This document shows, one piece after another, positions 57,267 to 64,000 of a stretch of 64,000 nt of DNA. A program made the translations under genes and the position numbers. The stretch is from Exiguobacterium sp. s124 (GTDB lineage Bacteria; Bacillota; Bacilli; Exiguobacteriales; Exiguobacteriaceae): the NCBI RefSeq assembly GCF_018617485.1, contig NZ_JACSKH010000001.1, positions 372,001-436,000 on the forward strand, in the 5' to 3' direction. Each line of letters opens with the position of its first letter. Position 1 is the stretch's first letter. The notes below the pieces were generated by a model. The model was not told the DNA's origin. It was given only the letters and a program-made list of their open reading frames with translations, and made no database searches.

Positions 57267-57479
57267 ATGACTGACACAAAACTTGAAATCTCATTTTTAG
57301 ATGCATTCCATAAAGTCGTTCGCTTCCGTTTGAACAACGTGAAACAACCAGTCGACGCTCAAAAAATCGAAGCTTTGGCTGACTTCATGGTCGCCAACGA
57401 CCCACTTGCGAAAAACGTGATGGAATGGACGGAAATCAAAATGATCGAAGGCACACAGACCGTATTGAGTGCGAAATAA
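57267..57479 (+). CDS. DUF2922-like small protein (70 residues)
   Basis: A 70-residue protein. LEISFLDAFHKVVRFRLNNVKQPVD...IEALADFMVAND follows the DUF2922 pattern (a beta pair, N-x-K-x-P, then a helix). DUF2922, DUF1659 and YvrJ genes are, from memory, often neighbours in Bacillales. AAGGAGGAAA precedes the ATG. Last gene of the operon. Confidence 0.78.
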   Translation: MTDTKLEISFLDAFHKVVRFRLNNVKQPVDAQKIEALADFMVANDPLAKNVMEWTEIKMIEGTQTVLSAK

Positions 57480-57487
57480 TTGAACGG

Positions 57488-57521
57488 AAGGTGACTCTTG
57501 CATTTCGGAGTCACCTTTTTT
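57488..57521 (+). terminator. terminator of the small-protein operon
   Basis: The 10-bp stem AAGGTGACTC / GAGTCACCTT is followed by TTTT. Confidence 0.92.
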
Positions 57522-57604
57522 AAGTTTGGTCAATCCCCTTCACTATTTTCAGAAAATTGTCGATAGTATAGGAAACACTGCATGATTGAGAGGGGAATAC
57601 ATAG

Positions 57605-59449
57605 ATGACTTGGAAATCAATCTGGTCTAAGACACTCCGTCGAATCAAACGAAAACCGACATGGACGTGGAAACCGACACTCAAACGAAAGCATAGAGAG
57701 AAGCGTGAACGCACGACATCTTTCAAGACAGGGATTGGGAAGAACTTGACGATTCGTCAAAAATTGTGGGGACTCGTCATCATATCACTTGTCATGGTCA
57801 TTGGCGTTGGTGGGTACGCGTTGTTCTCATTAAATGATGCAAATCGACAGGCGGACGATATCGTCAACAACTGGAATAAGGGGCTTGATTATGCCCACGA
57901 ACTCAATACGCTCGCAGCGAACTATCGGACGCTCGAACTCGATCACATCGTTTCAGATGATGCGACGCAAAAAGAAGAACTGATGACGCAGATGAAAGAG
58001 ATTCGAGATGAAATCAATACGATTGCACCGAAGTACGCAAAAACGGCGACAGGTGAGACGGATAAAGAACTTTTCGAAAACTTCTCACGCCAATGGGAGA
58101 TGTATCAACGTGTCTCGGACAACATGTTGACGTTCAGCTCGACAGGAAATACTGGCATGGCACGTTCGTACTATGATGCCCAGTCACAAGCAACGTATGA
58201 TAACTTCACACAAAAATTAGCAAACCTTGTCGACTATAACTCAGAAGGTTCGCAGCGCGTCGGGCAAGACATGGAGCGCGAATTCATGCAGTCGCTCATG
58301 GCGCTCGTGGCTGTGACGGTCGGTGCCGTGGCAATCCTGTTATTCCTTGGACTCAGCTTGCTACGGTCGATTATCCGACCGATGCGTACGCTTCAGACTC
58401 GCTTCGATGAGCTCGCGACACAAGGCGGGGATTTGACGATGACGATTCCGGTGACGTCGAACGATGAAATCGCACAAGTGAGTCGCTCGTTCAATACGTT
58501 CCTCGGTACGCTCCGTGAGATCATGATTGATGTCGATGAGACGGCGAAGGTCGTCCTGTCATCTTCAAAAGAGGTTTCTGCAGAGGTAACACGTCTTAGT
58601 CACTATATGGAAGAGACATCTGGAACGGTCGAAGAATTGACGGCCGGCATGGAAGAAACGGCAGCATCTTCGCAAGAGATGAGCGCCTCGACGACCGAGA
58701 TGGGTAGCTCGATTGATTCAATCGTCGACCTATCTAATGACAGCGCCGAAACGGCGACGCGTGTCGAGATGCGAGCTCACGAGATGCGTGAACAGGCCGT
58801 CGTCTCGAAGACGGAGGCCGTGACGATTATTGAGAAGAAACAAGTTGAACTCGCAGAAGCGATCAAGGGAGCACAGTCTGTCGAAGAGATTCGCGTCTTG
58901 ACGACGGCCATTCTCGCCATCGCCGATCAGACGAACTTGCTCGCGTTGAACGCATCGATCGAAGCGGCACGAGCGGGTGAAGCCGGTCGCGGTTTCGCGG
59001 TCGTCGCTTCTGAGATTCGCAAACTTGCAGAAAACTCACGTCAGACGGTGAACGAGATTCGTGACGTATCGAACACGGTCATCGATTCGGTCGAACGCCT
59101 CAACACGAGCTCGGCTGATATGTTGACGTTCTTGAATACGAAAGTCATGGCCGACTACGATCGTCTCGAAGAGTCCGCGACACAATATGAACAGGACGCA
59201 ACGGTGTTCGGGGAGACAGCGAAGACGTTTGAAGGGAATGCGCTTCAACTCCGACATATGACGGACAATATTCTTGGTGTCATCCAAGAAGTGGCGACGA
59301 CCGTGACAGAAGGTGCGGACGGAACGCAGTCGATTTCGGAGAAAGTTCAACTTTCCGTCGAACGCTTCAATGATGTCCAGACGAAGATGAGTGAAACGGA
59401 AAAACGCGCGACTGAACTATCGAATCGAGTCGCTCAATTCAAACTATAA
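57605..59449 (+). CDS. methyl-accepting chemotaxis protein with a basic N-terminal extension
   Basis: A 614-residue chemoreceptor: helices at about 54-76 and 233-255 flank a four-helix-bundle sensor, then HAMP and a signalling domain with the hairpin tip [36 protein letters not shown]. Before the first helix stand about 50 residues that are very rich in Lys, Arg and Trp ([18 protein letters not shown]), unusual for this family. No later start has a ribosome site, so the extension seems real. No C-terminal CheR-binding pentapeptide. Own terminator. Confidence 0.9.
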   Translation: MTWKSIWSKTLRRIKRKPTWTWKPTLKRKHREKRERTTSFKTGIGKNLTIRQKLWGLVIISLVMVIGVGGYALFSLNDANRQADDIVNNWNKGLDYAHELNTLAANYRTLELDHIVSDDATQKEELMTQMKEIRDEINTIAPKYAKTATGETDKELFENFSRQWEMYQRVSDNMLTFSSTGNTGMARSYYDAQSQATYDNFTQKLANLVDYNSEGSQRVGQDMEREFMQSLMALVAVTVGAVAILLFLGLSLLRSIIRPMRTLQTRFDELATQGGDLTMTIPVTSNDEIAQVSRSFNTFLGTLREIMIDVDETAKVVLSSSKEVSAEVTRLSHYMEETSGTVEELTAGMEETAASSQEMSASTTEMGSSIDSIVDLSNDSAETATRVEMRAHEMREQAVVSKTEAVTIIEKKQVELAEAIKGAQSVEEIRVLTTAILAIADQTNLLALNASIEAARAGEAGRGFAVVASEIRKLAENSRQTVNEIRDVSNTVIDSVERLNTSSADMLTFLNTKVMADYDRLEESATQYEQDATVFGETAKTFEGNALQLRHMTDNILGVIQEVATTVTEGADGTQSISEKVQLSVERFNDVQTKMSETEKRATELSNRVAQFKL

Positions 59450-59459
59450 GCAGTGATTG

Positions 59460-59487
59460 GAACCAGGCATACGTCTGGTTCTTTTTT
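59460..59487 (+). terminator. terminator after the first chemoreceptor
   Basis: The stem GAACCAG / CTGGTTC is followed by TTTTTT. Confidence 0.85.
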
Positions 59488-59617
59488 ATGTTTATTTGAA
59501 AAAATCGAAAGATAGGTCAATGCGTTCATTAATTTCAAATTGTTGGTACAAATTAGGCTGTCATGTCCGATATAAAATAGGCAGTACCAAACATAGAGAG
59601 AAAAAGAGGTGGAAGAG

Positions 59618-59640
59618 GAGAAGTCTCCTCGTAAGTCGTG
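59618..59640 (+). promoter_or_regulatory. ribosome-site hairpin before the second chemoreceptor
   Basis: GAGGAG-AAGT-CTCCTC is a perfect 6-bp hairpin (7 bp if the loop is tightened) in which the only AGGAG near the GTG start is paired. It could reduce or condition translation. The Shine-Dalgarno to start distance is also long (about 17 bases), unless the hairpin brings them together. Confidence 0.45.
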
Positions 59641-61344
59641 AAAACAGTATTTAACAAGTGGACGTTGTCCAAAAAAATTATGGGAAGTATCGGATTACTC
59701 CTCATTTTGACGTTCGTCGGGATGGGATATAATTTATGGACGCTTGAACGCATGACGAGTCAGTATGAACAGATGATCTCAAACGATGTCATGAAAATGA
59801 AAGCAGCAGATGACTTGGCGCTCGGAATGGTTCGCCAAGCATATGGGGTCCGTGGGTATGTGTTGGTGCAGGATGATGAACGCAAACAACAAATCATCCA
59901 AGGTGGAGAAGAAAAGAAGGCAGCCATCGAATCATTGATTGAACTGGCTGACAATGAATCTGAACGAAACGAGTACGAAGCATTACTTGAATATGCGACG
60001 GGGTACGATGCGCTCGCGACACAGGCGATCACGGCCATCGATCAAAATGATCAAGAGGCGATCGATCGCTTGACGCTCCGTCTCATGCCAGACGTCACGA
60101 AGTCGATTTCGTCGACAGGGGAGGCGCTTCAAGCCGAGACCGAGAAGGACATGTTGGGGATGCAAACCGAACTTAAACAGGCGGGCGAGCGTGCATTCTT
60201 GTATTCAGTCGTCATCGCCATCGTGAGCGTTGTATTGATGCTCGGGGCAGGATATGCCATCAGTCGGATGGTGACGGCACCGTTACGCTTTTTAGCGAAA
60301 GAAGTGGACGTGGTCGCGGAAGGTGATTTGACACGCGCCGACCTTGAAGCACTCACGCAAGATGAAATCGGACAATTGATGACAGGCTTCAACCGGATGA
60401 AAGGGAACTTGCGCGAACTCATTGACCGCGTCACACAAAACGCACAAGAAATTACAGCTCAATCCGAAGAACTGTATGCGAGTACAGAAGAGATGGCGTC
60501 GCAAACTGAAGAGACGACACGTCTCATCGACCGCGTTGTGGAAGAGACGGTCGCACAAGCGAAAGAAGCGAATGGCTCGGCCCGCGCCGTAGCAGCTGCC
60601 GACGAAGGAATCGGTCAAATCGCAGGCTCGATCGTCTCGATTGATGATGATGTGTCCCAAAGTTTGAAGCTCGCCGAAGAAGGTGGATCGACGATGACTC
60701 AGGCAAAAGACGAAGTACGTGCACTTGAGCGGGAGACACGTCTCACCGGTGAGTCGATTTCGGCCTTGAAACAACAGTCTGACGAGATCGCTCTCATCAC
60801 AGAGGTCATCCAATCCATCACCGACCAGACGAACTTGTTAGCGTTGAACGCGGCGATCGAAGCCGCACGTGCCGGAGAGCAAGGAAAAGGCTTTGCCGTG
60901 GTCGCAGAAGAGGTACGTAAACTCGCGGAGCAATCGAAGCAGTCGGCGACACAAATCGCCGGGCTCATCGAGTCGATTCAAGCGCAGTCGAATGCCGTTC
61001 TCGACCAACACGTCGTCAGTGCGAAACGCGTCGAGACGAATTCACAGTTACTCGAACGAGCGACGCGTGCGTTTGAACAGATTGTCCGTCAACTCGAGAC
61101 GTCGGTCGATAACACGTCACACATCCGAATCGCGTCAAACGAGATTGCAGAGACGACGAAGCAAGTCGCCACATCTTCTCTTCAAATGTCACGAGACAGT
61201 GAAAAGATGGCTGAAACGATGCGGTCAGTCGGAGAGACGGCTGATTCACAACTGGCGATGATTCAAGAACTGAACGGCGTCGCCGAGTCACTCGGGAATA
61301 TGACGAGCGACTTACAGACGTTGATTGGAAGATTCACCACGTAA
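59638..61344 (+). CDS. methyl-accepting chemotaxis protein
   Basis: A 568-residue chemoreceptor: helix (10-32), a small four-helix-bundle (4HB/CHASE3-like) sensor, helix (about 188-208), HAMP and a signalling domain with the tip [37 protein letters not shown]. The start is GTG 59638; no in-frame ATG comes before the first helix. It is closely related to the next gene over the whole length, including the ARGYV/VRGYV sensor segment and the GRFTT end, so the two form a tandem duplication. Confidence 0.9.
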   Translation: MKTVFNKWTLSKKIMGSIGLLLILTFVGMGYNLWTLERMTSQYEQMISNDVMKMKAADDLALGMVRQAYGVRGYVLVQDDERKQQIIQGGEEKKAAIESLIELADNESERNEYEALLEYATGYDALATQAITAIDQNDQEAIDRLTLRLMPDVTKSISSTGEALQAETEKDMLGMQTELKQAGERAFLYSVVIAIVSVVLMLGAGYAISRMVTAPLRFLAKEVDVVAEGDLTRADLEALTQDEIGQLMTGFNRMKGNLRELIDRVTQNAQEITAQSEELYASTEEMASQTEETTRLIDRVVEETVAQAKEANGSARAVAAADEGIGQIAGSIVSIDDDVSQSLKLAEEGGSTMTQAKDEVRALERETRLTGESISALKQQSDEIALITEVIQSITDQTNLLALNAAIEAARAGEQGKGFAVVAEEVRKLAEQSKQSATQIAGLIESIQAQSNAVLDQHVVSAKRVETNSQLLERATRAFEQIVRQLETSVDNTSHIRIASNEIAETTKQVATSSLQMSRDSEKMAETMRSVGETADSQLAMIQELNGVAESLGNMTSDLQTLIGRFTT

Positions 61345-61352
61345 GCAAATGG

Positions 61353-61383
61353 GGGTCATGGAAACCAAATCATGACCCTTTTT
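61353..61383 (+). terminator. terminator after the second chemoreceptor
   Basis: The stem GGGTCATG / CATGACCC with a 10-base loop is followed by TTTTTG. Confidence 0.88.
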
Positions 61384-61526
61384 GTGAACATCATATGAAA
61401 GCACTTACATTTTTTCATAGGAAATTTCTTCTTGTTGATACAAGTTTGATTTGTGCAACCGATATATCTATTGTATAAATCCTTTTATCTAACAGAATCG
61501 AGGTGAAATGAGGAGAAATCCTTGCT

Positions 61527-63236
61527 ATGTTTATGAAAAAATTGAAGCAATTATCATTGACCAAAAAACTATTTGGGGGCATCATTGCCATTCTTCTCGT
61601 CATCGCATGTGGGATGGGCTATGCCATCTTCAACATGGAACGTCTGACGAGTGAGTATGAACATGTGATCAAACAAGATGTGAGTAAGATGTTGACAGCC
61701 GATCAACTTTCGCGCGAAATGATGCGTCAAGCGTATGGGGCACGTGGATATGTCATGTCACCTCAGCCGGATCGATTAGACCAAATCGAACAAGGAAAAG
61801 TAGGCAAGAAGGAGGCCATCATTGAACTTCTTTCGCTTGCGGAAACGCAGGAAGAAATCGACGAGATGAATACGTTGTTATCTTATGCGATTGGTTATGA
61901 TGACTTGACCGTCCAACTCGTTGATGCCGTCGATGCAAACGAAACGGAGACGATTGAGCGTCTGACGACAAAGATCATGCCAGACATGACGGCTGCGATT
62001 ACGACAAAAGGTGAATCGATTCAGGCGAAGGCGGAACAGACGATGCAACAGAGCCAACTTGAGCTCACCAAGCTAAGTGAGCGATCGAATTATTATATGA
62101 TTGGAATCTCGTTGTTGACGTTCCTCTTAGCTCTCTTGGCTGGAGTCATCTTGCAGAGAATCGTCACACGTCCATTACGTGAATTATCATATGAGGTCGG
62201 TATTGTCGCAAACGGTGATTTAACACGCGAAAATTCGAAAGCGCTTTCGAATGATGAGATTGGCCAATTAATTACCGGGTTCAACCAGATGAAGACGAAT
62301 TTGCGTGAGTTGATTGATGAAGTGAGTCGGAATGCACAAGACATTACGGCTCAATCGGAAGAATTGTACGCGAGTACTGAAGAAATGTCTTCTCAAACAG
62401 AAGAAACGACGAGACGAATCGACCAAGTCGTTCAACAGACAATTCAACAAGCGCGACAGGCGACGCAAAGCGGACATGAAGTGGCGGCGGCGAACCTTGG
62501 TGTGGAGCGGATTGCCACTTCGATTGGCACCATCAACGATGATGTGGAAAAGAGTCTCGAGCTGGCGGAACGAGGAGAACAATCAATCCGACAAGCAAAA
62601 GACGAAGTACTCGCATTAGAAAAAGAGACCGTAGCGACGGGAGAATCCATCACCGTCCTAAAACAGCAATCGGATGAAATTGCCTTGATCACAGAAGTCA
62701 TTCAATCAATCACGGACCAGACGAACTTGTTGGCATTGAATGCGGCCATCGAAGCGGCACGAGCGGGCGAGCATGGAAAGGGATTTGCCGTGGTCGCGGA
62801 AGAGGTGCGTAAACTCGCTGAGCAATCGAAACAGTCCGCAATGAAAATCGCTGGGTTAATCGAATCGATTCAAGTGCAATCGAATGCTGTCTTAGACCGA
62901 CATGCGTCAAGCGCGAAGCGGGTAGAGACAAACACGATTTTGTTAGAAGAAGCGACGTCATCCTTCCGACAAATTGTCACCCAACTCCAAACATCTGCGG
63001 AGAACGCAGCACACATCCGTGTCGCGTCAAATGAAATCACTGAGACGACGCGACAAGTTGCCACAACGACTGCATCGATGGCATCCGGAAGTGAAGAGAC
63101 GGCGAATACGATGCGTGAAGTCGGAGAGACGGCTGACGTACAACTCGCCATGATTCAGGAACTGAATGGCGTTGCGGAAACACTTGGCAGTATGACCGGT
63201 GATTTACAGACGTTGATTGGAAGATTCACAACATGA
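61527..63236 (+). CDS. methyl-accepting chemotaxis protein (paralogue of the previous)
   Basis: A 569-residue chemoreceptor of the same plan as the gene at 59638: N-terminal helix, sensor with [12 protein letters not shown], second helix (about 190-212), HAMP, and the tip [27 protein letters not shown]. The C termini (IQELNGVAE...[10 protein letters not shown]) are nearly identical, whereas the sensor halves have diverged, suggesting different ligands. GAGGAG is 11 bases before ATG 61527; ATG 61533 is an alternative. Confidence 0.9.
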   Translation: MFMKKLKQLSLTKKLFGGIIAILLVIACGMGYAIFNMERLTSEYEHVIKQDVSKMLTADQLSREMMRQAYGARGYVMSPQPDRLDQIEQGKVGKKEAIIELLSLAETQEEIDEMNTLLSYAIGYDDLTVQLVDAVDANETETIERLTTKIMPDMTAAITTKGESIQAKAEQTMQQSQLELTKLSERSNYYMIGISLLTFLLALLAGVILQRIVTRPLRELSYEVGIVANGDLTRENSKALSNDEIGQLITGFNQMKTNLRELIDEVSRNAQDITAQSEELYASTEEMSSQTEETTRRIDQVVQQTIQQARQATQSGHEVAAANLGVERIATSIGTINDDVEKSLELAERGEQSIRQAKDEVLALEKETVATGESITVLKQQSDEIALITEVIQSITDQTNLLALNAAIEAARAGEHGKGFAVVAEEVRKLAEQSKQSAMKIAGLIESIQVQSNAVLDRHASSAKRVETNTILLEEATSSFRQIVTQLQTSAENAAHIRVASNEITETTRQVATTTASMASGSEETANTMREVGETADVQLAMIQELNGVAETLGSMTGDLQTLIGRFTT

Positions 63237-63244
63237 TATGTGGG

Positions 63245-63275
63245 AAGCCCTGTCTTTTGAAATCAGGGCTTTTTC
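63245..63275 (+). terminator. terminator after the third chemoreceptor
   Basis: The stem AGCCCTG / CAGGGCT with an 11-base loop is followed by TTTTTC. Confidence 0.85.
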
Positions 63276-63351
63276 ATTCACATTGAGACGATTCATGAAG
63301 CAGAAAGTAGGGAAATGAGAACAGGGTAAACGATAAAAAGGAGTGGATCAC

Positions 63352-64000
63352 ATGAAGTATACCGTCATTACAGGAGCTAGTTCGGGAATCGGTTATGAGA
63401 CGGCGAAGCTACTCGCCGAAAAAGGAAAGTCACTCGTCCTCGTCGCGAGACGAAAGGATGAGCTCGAATCGTTACGTGACGAGATCAAATCAATCTCATC
63501 AGATAGTGACGTCATCATCAAATCGACGGACCTTTCGTATAGCGAGAACGTGTACGGTCTGTATGAATCTCTCGCCGACCTCGAGATCGAGACGTGGATC
63601 AACAATGCCGGGTTCGGTGATGCAGATCTCATCAAAGATGTCGATTTAGGCAAGATTGAGAATATGATTCGCCTGAATATTGAGGCGCTCACGGTACTAT
63701 CAAGTCTATACGTCCGTGACTACCACGATGTCGAAGGGGCACAATTGTTGAACGTATCGTCCGTCGGGGGATATCGCATCGTGCCGAACTCGGTCACGTA
63801 TTGTGCGACGAAGTTTTACGTGAGTGCCTATACGGAAGGTCTCGCACAGGAATTAATGAATAGCGGCGCGAAGCTTCGGGCGAAAGTGCTCGCACCGGCA
63901 GCGACCGAGACGAGCTTCGCCGACCGGGCACGTGATACGGAAGGATTCGACTATAGTGAGAACGTGGCGAAGTATCATACGGCACGCGAGATGGCTGAAT
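63352..64000 (+). CDS. short-chain dehydrogenase, 3' end outside window
   Basis: A classical SDR oxidoreductase cut by the window end; 216 codons are visible. TGASSGIG binds the nucleotide, NNAGFG follows, and the catalytic Ser (NVSSVGGYR) and Tyr/Lys (YCATK) are present. ADRxxD-type C-terminal sequences resemble the YqjQ/DltE-like group. The substrate is unknown. AAAAGGAGTGG precedes the ATG. It is a separate unit after a terminator. Confidence 0.9.
   Translation, partial: MKYTVITGASSGIGYETAKLLAEKGKSLVLVARRKDELESLRDEIKSISSDSDVIIKSTDLSYSENVYGLYESLADLEIETWINNAGFGDADLIKDVDLGKIENMIRLNIEALTVLSSLYVRDYHDVEGAQLLNVSSVGGYRIVPNSVTYCATKFYVSAYTEGLAQELMNSGAKLRAKVLAPAATETSFADRARDTEGFDYSENVAKYHTAREMAE

Noticed and set aside
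60292-60813. Minus-strand open frame of about 170 codons inside the second chemoreceptor
   Set aside because: Antisense shadow caused by the biased coiled-coil codons of the receptor.

Overview
The window most resembles a chromosomal segment of a low-to-mid-GC Bacillota (Bacillales) bacterium, probably Exiguobacterium. This is inferred from gene content: a ydaJKLMN-type exopolysaccharide operon, a yxdJK/yxdLM-yxeA-type module, YvrJ and DUF2922 small proteins, a bacillary GalT, strong AGGAGG ribosome sites and many ATGA stop/start overlaps. No rRNA, tRNA or CRISPR array was seen.

Layout. 1-3918 is a Leloir operon (end of galK, galE, galT, galM). 4069-7465 (minus) is a beta-glucoside operon (PTS permease BglP, GH1 phospho-beta-glucosidase) behind a cre-overlapped promoter and an RNA antiterminator/terminator switch. 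7822-9006 is a membrane transglutaminase-like protein. 9156-16054 (minus) is a complete ydaJKLMN operon with a degenerate-GGDEF, I-site-containing receptor. 16315-18058 is an IS200/IS605-family element with tnpA, tnpB and a probable omega-RNA. 18151-38612 is a large capsule/exopolysaccharide locus: acetyltransferase, aldolase and hydroxyacid dehydrogenase genes, glycosyltransferases, a BY-kinase pair, EpsG-like polymerase, flippase, CapE/F/G for UDP-FucNAc, WbqC, a DegT aminotransferase, RmlA/RmlB and the initiating phosphosugar transferase. 38620-41152 (minus) is icaADB for PNAG, without icaC. 41801-43042 is UDP-glucose dehydrogenase.

The rest carries two GGDEF-EAL proteins (43881-46577 minus, 48787-50634 plus), both with a ruined GGDEF motif and an intact EAL domain; a LysM-SH3b-NlpC/P60 hydrolase; a divergent two-component/ABC module like B. 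subtilis YxdJK-YxdLM-YxeA; an operon of very small proteins, including one of 46 residues and a 19-codon micro-ORF, divergent from a MerR-like regulator with two copies of a 15-bp motif between them; three methyl-accepting chemotaxis proteins; and the start of a short-chain dehydrogenase.

How it works together: much of the window is about cell-surface glycans and their control. Galactose and glucose metabolism supply UDP-Gal and UDP-GlcA, and dedicated enzymes supply UDP-FucNAc and a dTDP-amino sugar. Three separate matrix systems (Yda, Eps/Cap, Ica) lie within 32 kb, beside two predicted c-di-GMP phosphodiesterases and one c-di-GMP receptor. No intact diguanylate cyclase was found in the window.
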